From an uncultured Lachnospiraceae bacterium (GTDB lineage Bacteria; Bacillota; Clostridia; Lachnospirales; Lachnospiraceae): a DNA stretch of 64,000 nucleotides. Each line of letters starts with the position of its first letter. Within the stretch, counting starts at the first letter, position 1. Where the stretch lies: assembly GCA_946566685.1 (NCBI GenBank), contig CAMNXA010000001.1:186001-250000 (forward strand), in the 5' to 3' direction. Of this stretch, positions 37,927 to 47,455 are shown piece by piece. A program made the position numbers and the translations under genes. The notes beneath the pieces were generated by a model that was not told the DNA's origin, ran no database searches, and saw only the letters and a list, made by a program, of their open reading frames with translations.

Positions 37927-39530
37927 GCTCTTTCTCCGCCTCTCATATAATGATTTATCTTGCTTTGGATATCATACTGGGCATTGCTGTTTAAATGCCA
38001 GGGATAACATCCATACCGCATACCTTTATCCGTATAACAATATTCAGAATTCAATGTAATTACATTTATTCCCATGAAATTTTCTTCAAAATATGTATAA
38101 TAATCTCCTAATATTCCATTTATCTTTCTTATCTGTTCTATTTCCTCATATTCATCCTCTTTCCCATATTCGCCATACCTTTCTGCCAGAAAAAACTTAA
38201 TCAAAAATACTTTTCGAGGATCTACTGACCGCTTTAATAATTTGATGAATTGGAGACAACTGCTTCTCCATTTATCTGCACACTCTTTAGAATCCCTCCT
38301 AATCACTCTGGCAGTGTCTGGCTGAATGTCTCTCTCTTTCAGCGCATCACTATAGGTAAGGCATCCGTTGTTTCCAAAATCCAAAATGTCATATCTCTCC
38401 TCCATAAAATCAATTAGAATATAATCCAGATTGTGATTTTGCAAAAAAAACTTAAGTTTTTTGTTACGATCCGCTTCTATCATTTTTCCACGATAGCTTT
38501 CTTCTGGTTCTATATAAAAACCGCCTCCATCAGACATCATGGAAATGATACTGGAATGTTGATATTTGAACTCTTCAATATTCTCATGAAAAAAACTTTT
38601 GCTTAAAACTCTTTGCAGATCATAACCGCCGACCGCTATCATTTTTCTTTCAAGAAAACTATCCGGTAGATTAAATTCCTTCTGTAAAAATGTCTTGATA
38701 TTCTCCACATATTCTTGTTTTGAGGCATTTTCCTTTCCCTGCCTGAACTTGTTAATACTGGTATTTAATCTGTCAGTACAAACCTGTAACAATTCTTCCC
38801 TGTATTCATCAAACAACCCTCTGCGCTTATACTCCCCCACAAGATACTTTAGGGGATTCAAGATACTGTCGCTTCCCAAAACCTTTTGGGTTGTATTTCC
38901 CGTTCTGTCCTCCCTGTAAAAATACAATCCCTCACGACAAACGCCAATTTTTTTTGCAGATAAAAAAGTGAGTCCCAGTATTGCCAGATCCTGATGCGGC
39001 CCTGGAGGCATCTTAATTTCATTCCTGATCCACAGTTCTTTGAGATACAGACCTGTCCAAATGGTAATCGCCTGTGTACTGCCTATCATCTTGTGTATAT
39101 TAGCCTGTTCAAAGGGGTAATATTCATTATTGTTAAGCACTGCCATACCACTTGCTTTTACACGGTAATAATCACATCTTACAAAGTCGCAGTTCTCCGC
39201 TATCATGCATGCATACAGTTTTTCAATAAACCTACTGTCAATCCAATCATCTGAATCCACAAACGCAATATACTTTCCTCTTGCCATTTGTATGCCCAGA
39301 TTCCTGGTCGGCCCTAAAGTCTCATTTTTTTTGTAGACATAGACAATCCTCTTATCTTCTCTGGCCCATTTTAAACAGATCTGCTCAGAATGATCCTCAG
39401 AACCATCATTGATCAACAGTATTTCCAAATTGGTATAGGTCTGCTCTATGATTGATTGAATACACTGTTCCAGATAATCCTCAACATTATAAACTGGTAC
39501 GATAATACTGATTAAATCGTTTCCCTGCAT
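37923..39530 (-). CDS. family 2 glycosyltransferase, long form
   Basis: A 535-aa protein. The GT-A domain (1-230) carries SIIVPVYNVEDYL, NDGSEDHS and FVDSDDWID. The remaining 300 residues are helical and charged and do not contain the YGxGxxG module, unlike most GTs of this cluster. The tail has a distinctive run with GGGFYIEPEESYRG near 330, not assigned to any family. It overlaps the asparagine-synthase-like gene by 4 nt. Predicted cytoplasmic sugar transferase. Confidence 0.88.
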   Translation of the reverse strand: MQGNDLISIIVPVYNVEDYLEQCIQSIIEQTYTNLEILLINDGSEDHSEQICLKWAREDKRIVYVYKKNETLGPTRNLGIQMARGKYIAFVDSDDWIDSRFIEKLYACMIAENCDFVRCDYYRVKASGMAVLNNNEYYPFEQANIHKMIGSTQAITIWTGLYLKELWIRNEIKMPPGPHQDLAILGLTFLSAKKIGVCREGLYFYREDRTGNTTQKVLGSDSILNPLKYLVGEYKRRGLFDEYREELLQVCTDRLNTSINKFRQGKENASKQEYVENIKTFLQKEFNLPDSFLERKMIAVGGYDLQRVLSKSFFHENIEEFKYQHSSIISMMSDGGGFYIEPEESYRGKMIEADRNKKLKFFLQNHNLDYILIDFMEERYDILDFGNNGCLTYSDALKERDIQPDTARVIRRDSKECADKWRSSCLQFIKLLKRSVDPRKVFLIKFFLAERYGEYGKEDEYEEIEQIRKINGILGDYYTYFEENFMGINVITLNSEYCYTDKGMRYGCYPWHLNSNAQYDIQSKINHYMRGGERA

Positions 39531-39554
39531 TTGACTTATCTCCCGGCATAATTT

Positions 39555-42332
39555 TCAGTCAGTCTTTGTTACAAACCCATGGGTATTAACCATGATTCTG
39601 CTTTTATCAATTCCTGCCGCCAGAAGCTCCTGTTCTATCTCCCGAAAATAATAGCTCGAAGTTATTAATACCGGATACTCACATGACGCTTCTGCTACTT
39701 CTGTTGTACTCATTACTCTTTTTCCATAAAACGTGAAATTGTCATCCAATGCTTTCTTATCAGCAAAAAGGATTCGATCCCTGTCTGTCTGATCCAATAA
39801 TTGCAATAGTCCTTCTGCGTCCCTTCCCGTACCATAAAAAATGATCCTGTTAGCACGCCGGATATCACATACCATTGATAACATCTCATCAATTTGATGC
39901 TGATAAATATAAATCCACCTGAAAATATTATCTTGTGCATCAATCACATCATCTGAATAGAGGTCTTTCGTAACACAGGCCAACACCTTATCAAATAAAC
40001 GCTTATCAATAGCAATCCATTTATTATACTTTTGAATACACCCCAATAAAGCTGTTTTTCGAATTTTCCAAAGTTGCCCGCGCACTGCTATTTGCAGTTT
40101 CAAAAAATACGCTGCATATGCATCTTTATCCTTAAAATGCATTTTGCTCTGCACACGTAAATGTTTGAGAAATATCTCCTGTAGTTCTCTTCTGGAAAAA
40201 TTCATTATATTAACACTTGGATATCCATACCGCATCTGTATTTCAGCACTTCCCAGCGCTATTTTCATTCTGTCAAATGCGGATAAATAATAATCTCTGA
40301 TGTTATAGACCGGTCCTAAATCAAATCCCGTCACTCCAAAAAGCGAGTCTGTCTTTTCATGATCCGTTGTCTGCAACATCGTCTCACTCCAAGGAATATC
40401 TATTATCCGGCATATCTTTTGCAGCTCACTTCTTGGTTCCAGCTTGATATCCTCAAATCGAACAGCAAATTCTTTCCAGTACTTATAGCATATCCTGCTT
40501 TGTTCCACTTCCGAAAAAACCGCCATCTGATATCTGTTGATGCTTTTTTCGTTTTTCTGAGTGATTCCAAACCTGTCAACATGGGAAGCGCCCCGTATAA
40601 TCGCATTGCGGCACAGGATCATGGTATTGCCCTGAATATCAGTACTCTCCAGCCATTTAGCAAAATAGGATACCACCTCACTGCTCTCCGGAAAAACCTG
40701 CCCAATATGCGGCTCCCAATATATAACCATTCCGGATATATCCGCTTCCCTTTTTTCATCCCACATCGCCGCATGCGCCATGTGCAACAGCACAAATATC
40801 TCCTGTGCTGTATAAGAGGTTCCCTTTTCTGTCAATTCTTCTATTTTTGCCGTAAATTTATCTCTCTGCGGGAAGTCCTCCTTTATCACCTCTTTATCAT
40901 TTTCTTCCTCATACATCTTCCAAAATTCACTTACAATATTTTCTGCCTTTACGTTTGCCAAACGGATACAATACCAAAACAGATTAAAACAGAAATCTCT
41001 TTTTATTAACAAAATATTAGGATGTCCATCCACAACGCCTCTGAAAAACACATTCCCGCTCAATCCTTTGCTTTTTCCCAAAAGGATTCCCTTGGGTCTC
41101 AAATGGGCGTGTGGATATTTATCCTGTGCGGTATTTATAACACTAAACGCCTCATGTCTTGAAAAATAAGCTGTATAATCTTTATACTTTTTATGCCGAT
41201 TTATCAGTTCCAGATTCTTCTCATAAACATGCGGTATTACATTATAAGACATCTCTGGCCAAACCAATAAAACAATTTCATCTGCATCTGCTTCAATATC
41301 CTCTGTTATCTTCTGAAATCTGGCTTCTATGTTGATCCTCTCCGCCAGATATGTATCCAAGGTCTCGCATAACCTGTAATCGCCCAACAAGACAACTCTT
41401 TTATTGTCAAGAACATTCAGAAGGCTGCTGTCAGGTATTTCCATGTAATCTCTTATTGTGTAAAAATTCTGGTTCCGTCTGTATCCGTAATAATCATACT
41501 GATCCGTTTCTCTGCTTCCCAGAGCGCTGTTTTTATCGGTGCACTGAATGAATACCGGATTCTCAATCTTTTCCAATGCTTCATCAAACTGTATGACCGG
41601 CTTTCCCAACAGCCTTTTGCGCGTCTCCCCCTTTTGCGCAAGAAAACCATATATGTCTATTCCCTTACCTGACAAAAAGTCATAGGTATCCTGTGAAGGC
41701 ACTTCGTCTCCAATAATGATGATATTTTTCTCCTCATGTAATGTCTCGATTAATTCTTGAGAAGATTTATCAGTATCTGTAATTCTGGAGTATAGTAAAT
41801 TTTCTTCATATATCCTGTCTATACATTCAAATTCTACAGAAACGCTTGTCAAAAAGTTATGATACCATTCTCTTTTTGGTCTGATGCCTTCCGCATAAAT
41901 CGTAAACGGGTTCTTTCCGGACTCTCCACAACTGGCATGCCAGTCTAAATCTTCCCAATAGTCCCCGGATACTCTTACCTCTACTCCCTGCTCTTTTAAA
42001 TATTCAGCACATGCAAATGCCAGCTCATTAAAGCCCTGTATCGTGACACATCCATAATCCGGAAAAACTTCCGAAAACTTCAGGCTCTCAGGCTTTTCCC
42101 GCAATTCCCTTATCATTCTAAGTTCACGGTCCGCCTCCTGATCCTGGTAGGCATAGCAGATAATTTCACCCGACTGATTTATTACCGGCAGGACCGCATA
42201 TTCTTCCCTGTTATATTTGAAAAAAGTTCTTCCGTTTTTCCAAATATCTCTGTCTAACATGATAGGAGATATCTCGTATGCACTTTGTAACTGTCTGTTG
42301 TTTAACAATGTTCTCCCACAAAATCTGATCAT
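39555..42332 (-). CDS. giant sulfotransferase-fold protein with several Rossmann-like modules; candidate phosphoramidyl transferase
   Basis: A 925-aa protein. Residues about 95-380 contain three weak Rossmann-like units (CVTIQGFNELAF, IIIIGDEV, RVVLLGDYRL). Residues about 415-700 resemble a divergent PAPS-type sulfotransferase: GKSKGLSGNVFFRG and VVDGHPNI (419-440) align with the 5'-phosphosulfate loop, LCRNAIIRGASH (573-584) with the 3'-phosphate motif R575/S583, and SELQKICRIIDIPW with the usual C-terminal helix. A last module near 825-920 has RIIFYGTGRDAEG. The gene overlaps the CysC-like kinase gene by 4 nt. In the Campylobacter pathway that kinase makes a 3'-phospho-CDP-amidate, structurally analogous to PAPS, so this fold is a logical transferase for it. 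That role is inference. Confidence 0.7.
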   Translation of the reverse strand: MIRFCGRTLLNNRQLQSAYEISPIMLDRDIWKNGRTFFKYNREEYAVLPVINQSGEIICYAYQDQEADRELRMIRELREKPESLKFSEVFPDYGCVTIQGFNELAFACAEYLKEQGVEVRVSGDYWEDLDWHASCGESGKNPFTIYAEGIRPKREWYHNFLTSVSVEFECIDRIYEENLLYSRITDTDKSSQELIETLHEEKNIIIIGDEVPSQDTYDFLSGKGIDIYGFLAQKGETRKRLLGKPVIQFDEALEKIENPVFIQCTDKNSALGSRETDQYDYYGYRRNQNFYTIRDYMEIPDSSLLNVLDNKRVVLLGDYRLCETLDTYLAERINIEARFQKITEDIEADADEIVLLVWPEMSYNVIPHVYEKNLELINRHKKYKDYTAYFSRHEAFSVINTAQDKYPHAHLRPKGILLGKSKGLSGNVFFRGVVDGHPNILLIKRDFCFNLFWYCIRLANVKAENIVSEFWKMYEEENDKEVIKEDFPQRDKFTAKIEELTEKGTSYTAQEIFVLLHMAHAAMWDEKREADISGMVIYWEPHIGQVFPESSEVVSYFAKWLESTDIQGNTMILCRNAIIRGASHVDRFGITQKNEKSINRYQMAVFSEVEQSRICYKYWKEFAVRFEDIKLEPRSELQKICRIIDIPWSETMLQTTDHEKTDSLFGVTGFDLGPVYNIRDYYLSAFDRMKIALGSAEIQMRYGYPSVNIMNFSRRELQEIFLKHLRVQSKMHFKDKDAYAAYFLKLQIAVRGQLWKIRKTALLGCIQKYNKWIAIDKRLFDKVLACVTKDLYSDDVIDAQDNIFRWIYIYQHQIDEMLSMVCDIRRANRIIFYGTGRDAEGLLQLLDQTDRDRILFADKKALDDNFTFYGKRVMSTTEVAEASCEYPVLITSSYYFREIEQELLAAGIDKSRIMVNTHGFVTKTD

Positions 42333-42859
42333 ACTGTCTCCTGCTTCCCTGCCCCCCGCAGCCAGCTCATCATAATCTCCACTTGCTCTTCCGGTTTTTT
42401 TGCTCCATCATTTATGAGAACCAGATCCGGAGACTTCGGTTCTTCATATGCGATATGAATTCCTGTAACACGGCCATCCTTTTCTGCCGTATTGCCACTA
42501 TACAGACCTTTTTGGTCTCTCATGGCCAATACTTCCATACCAACCTTTAAGTATATCTCCGCATAACCGACTATATTTTCTCTGTTCCACTCTCTTATTT
42601 CATCAAACATGGAAATCGTACAGCACACTACATTGATTCCCTGCTGTTGTAACATTCTGCACAGTCTGGAATATCTCATCGCACATTTTCGCCTGTCGCT
42701 TTCTGAATACCCCAGATCATCACCGAATACCTGTCTTAACAGGTCTCCGTCAAGAAAAACCGTATTGGGACAGCTCTCCTTCAATCTCTCATAGAACAAT
42801 TTCCCTATTGTTGTTTTGCCTGCTCCTGCAAGACCTGTTATCCAATATACAGCACTCAT
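42329..42859 (-). CDS. CysC-like kinase, predicted cytidine-diphosphoramidate kinase
   Basis: A 176-aa P-loop kinase of the adenylylsulfate-kinase fold: GLAGAGKT (9-16), FLDGD, LGYSESDR and RDQKGLY. The APS-kinase FISPYR element is replaced by TISMFDEIREWNREN. In C. jejuni the homologous gene type Cj1415, also annotated cysC, phosphorylates the 3'-OH of cytidine diphosphoramidate. Here it follows a nucleotidyltransferase by 5 nt, and the amidotransferase, methyltransferase and glutamine-kinase genes lie just upstream, the same gene set as in Campylobacter. No ATP sulfurylase is present. Fold certain; substrate inferred from context. Confidence 0.85.
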   Translation of the reverse strand: MSAVYWITGLAGAGKTTIGKLFYERLKESCPNTVFLDGDLLRQVFGDDLGYSESDRRKCAMRYSRLCRMLQQQGINVVCCTISMFDEIREWNRENIVGYAEIYLKVGMEVLAMRDQKGLYSGNTAEKDGRVTGIHIAYEEPKSPDLVLINDGAKKPEEQVEIMMSWLRGAGKQETV

Positions 42860-42864
42860 TCATC

Positions 42865-43647
42865 TCACCTTTTCAATTCCGACTCCACTATCTTCAGATC
42901 ATCACAATCATCAATCTCAAACCAGCCCCGTTCGATATGTAGCGCTTTAAGCTTATTCCCTGTGTCAATCAACCCTTGCAGCAGATCCGTCATGTACATT
43001 TTCTGATAGGTACGTTCCGTTCTCCAAAGGGCCATTCCTTTCTGCGTTCTTTCCTCTGCCTCTTTTGCAAGAACAAGCATTGCAGTAAGCCCTGCACCCC
43101 TGAATCGCATCAACCCGATATACTGCGACTGCACCCTGGATAATTCCGTTGTCTTTTGTCCAATCTCAATCAGATAATCATCCTTATCAAACATTAATGT
43201 TTCCGCATCATCCAACGGATTCTCACATCGTTTTGACCAATAGGAATACCAGCCATCGTCCACGATAACCGCAGAATCTTCCTCTGCATCCAGAATCTTC
43301 TGAAGAACAGTCTCGTTGTAGATAATATCTCCATAGGAAATTAAGATATCTTCCTGGCTTTCCATCACCTGCCGCGCACACATAAGAGAACAGACCATAT
43401 TGGTAGTTTCATACTCTTTATTGATGATAATACTGACCTCTGTATCCGCAAATTTCTTCTGCAACACATCACCACGATATCCGGCAACGATTGTGATATC
43501 CGCATCGTTTATTCCACATGCATGCATTGTATCTAACTGCCTGTCAAGTATACTTTTGCCATTCACGTCCACCATACACTTTGGCCTGTCGTCCGTCATT
43601 GGTCTTAATCTTGTTCCCTGTCCTGCTGCCAAAATAATTACTTTCAT
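42865..43647 (-). CDS. nucleotidyltransferase, predicted phosphoglutamine cytidylyltransferase
   Basis: A 260-aa sugar-nucleotidyltransferase-fold protein: LAAGQGTRLRPMT (7-19), catalytic RPKCMV with K23, GD at 106-107 as a metal ligand, and a terminal EIDDCDDL for the second metal site. The family includes phosphocholine cytidylyltransferases and Cj1416, which joins L-glutamine phosphate to CTP to give CDP-L-glutamine. It overlaps the amidotransferase gene by 4 nt. On sequence alone it could be another sugar- or choline-phosphate cytidylyltransferase; the neighbours favour the phosphoglutamine reaction. Confidence 0.85.
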   Translation of the reverse strand: MKVIILAAGQGTRLRPMTDDRPKCMVDVNGKSILDRQLDTMHACGINDADITIVAGYRGDVLQKKFADTEVSIIINKEYETTNMVCSLMCARQVMESQEDILISYGDIIYNETVLQKILDAEEDSAVIVDDGWYSYWSKRCENPLDDAETLMFDKDDYLIEIGQKTTELSRVQSQYIGLMRFRGAGLTAMLVLAKEAEERTQKGMALWRTERTYQKMYMTDLLQGLIDTGNKLKALHIERGWFEIDDCDDLKIVESELKR

Positions 43648-44264
43648 ACGCTCTCCGTCTCCGCTCCCTCAAACAATTTTCTTATCCTTACAATATCTGT
43701 ATCTTGAAATGGAACTTCTCTTTCCGGATGCCACATCGTAACGATTATGTTTTTCTCCGGATATTCCGCCGCCTCAATCACGCCGTCCTCTGTTTTCATC
43801 ACTGCCTGCAATGGGGCTCTTATTGCCCTGCATGCCTGATTATGGTAACTGTTTACCTCCATACTTCCCCATTTACCTGATGCCTGATGCCTGACAGCCA
43901 CATGGCCTTGTACATTCTCCAATGGACAGCCAAAATAATCCAGGATCACCTGCATTCCTCTGCAAAATCCGTAAATCGGAATTCCCTTTTCCATGGCTGT
44001 CTTAACAAGCTGTTGTTCCATTTCATCCCGTTCCGGCGCATTACCGCCATATTTTACAAGACTGTTGCCACCTGTCAGCAACACGCCTGCCGGATCAACT
44101 GCTTCCACAAATGTACTCAGATCTGCTATTGCATTTGGTATGGGAACCGGAATATAACCGCAGGTCTCCAGAAATAACGGTATATTTTGATCTGCACAAT
44201 CCCGTCTCTCGTGGTAACTCTCCACAATCTCTACTCTCTGCGTGTAGATAACTGTCCTTTTCAT
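43644..44264 (-). CDS. class I glutamine-amidotransferase-like hydrolase, predicted gamma-glutamyl-CDP-amidate hydrolase
   Basis: A 206-aa peptidase C26-type protein. The nucleophile elbow GFCRGMQ gives C101, and the His/Glu pair comes from MWHPERE (H179, E181). LTGGNSL shapes the oxyanion site, and VNSYHNQ matches gamma-glutamyl hydrolases. In Campylobacter, Cj1417 hydrolyses CDP-glutamine to glutamate and cytidine diphosphoramidate. The order here (kinase, methyltransferase, hydrolase, cytidylyltransferase, CysC) puts it in the same functional slot. Catalytic triad clear; the exact substrate is inferred from context. Confidence 0.85.
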   Translation of the reverse strand: MKRTVIYTQRVEIVESYHERRDCADQNIPLFLETCGYIPVPIPNAIADLSTFVEAVDPAGVLLTGGNSLVKYGGNAPERDEMEQQLVKTAMEKGIPIYGFCRGMQVILDYFGCPLENVQGHVAVRHQASGKWGSMEVNSYHNQACRAIRAPLQAVMKTEDGVIEAAEYPEKNIIVTMWHPEREVPFQDTDIVRIRKLFEGAETESV

Positions 44265-44302
44265 ATCCGCTTCCTCTTCTCCCTGCCATAGTATTACAAA
44301 TA

Positions 44303-45070
44303 TTACTTACATACTTGTGCTGTCCACGCCCTCGACTTATAAGGAACTGAAATCTCACTGTAATCTGCCAATAAAGAATCTATATTATCCAATATCTTTT
44401 GAAACCGTTCTTCACCTGCCTGAACACGGATGTCATTCACAGAACGCCAGATATTGATATAACGCTCCTTTGACATCAGCTCGTCATGATCGCTCTCCAT
44501 AAAAATCAAATCCTTATATCCACTGCCCAGTAACTTTTCTGCCATCTGTTCTGTGGACACCGTACCTCCCGAAGAGACTCTTTTCATATTGGGCACTTCT
44601 TTATAAATCATATTTTCAATTTCTGTGTGAAGTTCGCTTCTCTTAATATCACGTGGATTCCAGATTGCAGTAAAATATCCGCCCGGTCTTAAGATACGAT
44701 GAAATTCCGCAACCGCTCTCGGCGCATCCGTCCAATGGAACGAAGATCCCATCAATACCCAGTCCACACAGTTATCCGGTAAATTTGTCTCTTCTGCAAA
44801 TCCGGCTTTCCACTCAAATGTATTTCTATCCGCAAACAAACGTATCCCTTCCTGACGCATTGCATCATTGGGCTCTACTGCATAACCTGTCAGCCCAATC
44901 TGTTCCAGATTTTCCGTCAGCTTTCCTGTGCCTGCACCCACATCTGCAACTGTAAGAGCCCTTCCCAGGCTTTTCTCAACATGATCCTTGATATACTCCA
45001 AAAGCGTCAGTGAATATCCGGGCCTGTCAATATAAAATTTTGCTAATTCTGTAAAATCTCCATGTTTCAT
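44303..45070 (-). CDS. class I SAM-dependent methyltransferase of the phosphoramidate block
   Basis: A 255-aa Methyltransf_11-type enzyme: VADVGAGTGKLTENL (SAM site, near 41-55), VEPNDAM, DWVLMGSSFHW and LRPGGYFTAIWNP. It resembles the UbiE/TAM group. Sitting between the glutamine kinase and the amidotransferase, it fits the position of Cj1419/Cj1420, the methyltransferases that provide the O-methyl group of methyl phosphoramidate in C. jejuni. Small-molecule or sugar methylation is equally possible from sequence alone. Confidence 0.85.
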   Translation of the reverse strand: MKHGDFTELAKFYIDRPGYSLTLLEYIKDHVEKSLGRALTVADVGAGTGKLTENLEQIGLTGYAVEPNDAMRQEGIRLFADRNTFEWKAGFAEETNLPDNCVDWVLMGSSFHWTDAPRAVAEFHRILRPGGYFTAIWNPRDIKRSELHTEIENMIYKEVPNMKRVSSGGTVSTEQMAEKLLGSGYKDLIFMESDHDELMSKERYINIWRSVNDIRVQAGEERFQKILDNIDSLLADYSEISVPYKSRAWTAQVCK

Positions 45071-45082
45071 GTCCTTTTCCTC

Positions 45083-47404
45083 CTAACATATCACTCTGAC
45101 CGTCTTTGCCAGACTGTCAATTTCCAAAATATCTGCCTTTTTGTACAACTCAAATTTTTCCGTACCTACACCGATTACTGCCGGAATTCCCAGTTCGCCT
45201 GCCCGAATGGCCATATGCGAATTGGCACCTCCATATTTCGTGATAAAGCCCCGGATATTATGTGAAAACATCCAGTCATATCCCGGATCCGCGCTGGTGA
45301 TGAGAACTATCTTGTCATCAATTTCAACATTGGAAACGTCATTCTGCAAAACCTCAACCTTCCCGCTTGTAGACTGTAATGTAATAAAATTGGGCACTGT
45401 TTCCGGATATTGAAAACTCCATACACTTCCCACATCCATGATAACCGGCGGCAGCGTTATGGACTTGGTCAGCACATAATCCTTTTTCCCACGTTCTATT
45501 GATTGTTTCAGAACCGTGCCTAAATCCCTGGTTGTGGAATAGAGATTCATGATGGACCTGATATCTAAAAATGAACAGTCGTCCTTGTCAAATCCATACT
45601 CCTTACCAATCTCTCCAATTAGCTGAATCACTTTGCTGATATTTTTGGTAAAGACAAATTTCCCGTACTCTCTTCCCTCTATGGACTTTCTTATAAAATC
45701 CATCAATCCTAAAATGTCATTGTTAAGACCTTTTTCCTTTAACTCTTCCGTAAGTCTATGCAGTTGCTCCAAAGACAGCCTAAACAGTTTGTTGTCTGCT
45801 GACACATCTTTTCCTTTTCGTTTCTGATCCCAGTTAAAATATAAATCAGGGGCTTCATCATAACGTTTGGAAGTGATATTATATGTTCCCGGACGTAAAT
45901 GTCCGTATTTATCCAGGAAATTAACCCTTGTCATCTCAAAAAAGTCTCTGCCCATATCCGAACTGACTGTACTCAGATCGTTCATGAACTGTTGATAATC
46001 TTCACTGGATATAATCTCCTTGGTAACCATCGATTGCAGCATTTGAACCGCTATGAAGGCTGCTCTTGCCAGACCTGCAAATGGCAATGTCCCGTATCGT
46101 TTGCAATCTTCTATCAGCCAGTATATCTTTTCAATATTGCTTAGTTCGCTGTTTACAATTTCCTGATACCGTCTCTCAAGAATATTTAATTTCTTGTAAT
46201 CACTTCTCCACAACCCCGTTTCATGATTGATAATGGTATTGGTCATATCTCGCAGAGCCAAAATAATCTCTTCTATCTCTGTATCCGAAAACCCATACTC
46301 CTTTAATATCTGAATACGCTCCGGTAAATCCAGCGTATAGCAGGAAAAGACAATCTGAAATTCTACCTTATCATGCTTTGTCGGATCTTCCTCCAGCCTT
46401 TCTATGTAGTAATCTACCAGCTTTTCACTGATATTCTCATCCAGTGAGGCGGGAATAAAGGAGTTAAAGCTTACCCTGATATCAATATAGGGAAGTCCGC
46501 AGAAATCAACCATTAACGGAAAACTGCGCAGATTTCTGTATCCATAATTATCCCTCTGGTACGCCCATATATTATCCGTTATGACCTCTTTATATAATGA
46601 GAGCGCCAATGGTTCCGGGCGTATTCCTATCATCTCAGCCGGATTCCAGTCCGACATCACCCCATAGATTGCTTTTTTGCCACATACAAAAGGTTTTCGC
46701 ATGGCTTCTGAATGAATCTTGTCTGCAATCCTCTGCAATTCCCGCCTTTGACTTTCCATATCAACTTCATGGCCGGATACACATAATGGACGAACCTGTA
46801 AAATATATAACTCATCCCCTGCTGTCATGGCGAACTCTACATCCAGCTTCTTCGTCCCGGTGATTTCTTCCAGTTCTTCCAGGGCTTTACAAATCCTCTG
46901 CATTTCCGGTTCTGCTTCGTCCGTTTTTCCTTTGAATATATACACCAACTTATCATTTTGACCAGTTCCTGAGGTAATCGCATCCGTAGAACCACTGGCA
47001 TCATAATTGATCACATAGTAATTTCCCATGGTATTAGGATCCAGTGTAAACGCAACACCTCCCATTTTTACATTTTCCAGCATTGGCTGAACCAAAATCT
47101 GATTGTCGGGGTTATTATCATCATAGGAGGAGATTACATTTGTAACTGCTTCCGCAAACTCCTCTTCTCCTCTGACATGAAGAACCGAACAAAACTCCCC
47201 GGCACGCGAACAGTTCTCTGTATCCTCATTGACCGCACTGCTTCTTACAATGACATTTTTATTCCACTCTAGACTTCTATACGTGGAAATAATCTGAAGC
47301 TTATCTTCTATCCAGTCGCTTACACTAAAATAATAAATTGGCAATATCCGGGCATTATGAAGTTTTTTGGTCAAGCTACTTAATGTCTCTGCTTTCGTTC
47401 CCAT
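45083..47404 (-). CDS. PEP-synthase-like protein, predicted L-glutamine kinase
   Basis: A 773-aa protein with an N-terminal ATP-grasp domain (VRSSAVNEDTENCSRAGEF, then MGGVAFTLDPN and VRPLCVSG) and a C-terminal swivelling phosphohistidine domain (YGGANSHMAIRAGELGIP, H730). The PEP/pyruvate-binding TIM barrel of true PEP synthase and pyruvate phosphate dikinase is missing. This is the architecture of Cj1418 (about 770 aa), the enzyme that phosphorylates the amide nitrogen of L-glutamine to start phosphoramidate synthesis. Size, catalytic His position and neighbours all agree. Rifampicin phosphotransferase-like enzymes share the fold, but the context argues against that role. Confidence 0.87.
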   Translation of the reverse strand: MGTKAETLSSLTKKLHNARILPIYYFSVSDWIEDKLQIISTYRSLEWNKNVIVRSSAVNEDTENCSRAGEFCSVLHVRGEEEFAEAVTNVISSYDDNNPDNQILVQPMLENVKMGGVAFTLDPNTMGNYYVINYDASGSTDAITSGTGQNDKLVYIFKGKTDEAEPEMQRICKALEELEEITGTKKLDVEFAMTAGDELYILQVRPLCVSGHEVDMESQRRELQRIADKIHSEAMRKPFVCGKKAIYGVMSDWNPAEMIGIRPEPLALSLYKEVITDNIWAYQRDNYGYRNLRSFPLMVDFCGLPYIDIRVSFNSFIPASLDENISEKLVDYYIERLEEDPTKHDKVEFQIVFSCYTLDLPERIQILKEYGFSDTEIEEIILALRDMTNTIINHETGLWRSDYKKLNILERRYQEIVNSELSNIEKIYWLIEDCKRYGTLPFAGLARAAFIAVQMLQSMVTKEIISSEDYQQFMNDLSTVSSDMGRDFFEMTRVNFLDKYGHLRPGTYNITSKRYDEAPDLYFNWDQKRKGKDVSADNKLFRLSLEQLHRLTEELKEKGLNNDILGLMDFIRKSIEGREYGKFVFTKNISKVIQLIGEIGKEYGFDKDDCSFLDIRSIMNLYSTTRDLGTVLKQSIERGKKDYVLTKSITLPPVIMDVGSVWSFQYPETVPNFITLQSTSGKVEVLQNDVSNVEIDDKIVLITSADPGYDWMFSHNIRGFITKYGGANSHMAIRAGELGIPAVIGVGTEKFELYKKADILEIDSLAKTVRVIC

Positions 47405-47455
47405 ATCTAAGCTCCCAACCTGTTATTCACAACTATTACTTTCCTCTGTTTGTGA

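Noticed and set aside
42329-42859. Adenylylsulfate kinase for ordinary sulfate activation
   Set aside because: The FISPYR element is replaced, no ATP sulfurylase or PAPS reductase lies nearby, and the neighbours match the phosphoramidate pathway instead.
45083-47404. Housekeeping phosphoenolpyruvate synthase
   Set aside because: The ATP-grasp and phosphohistidine domains are present but the C-terminal PEP/pyruvate TIM barrel is missing, and the His domain sits at the very end.
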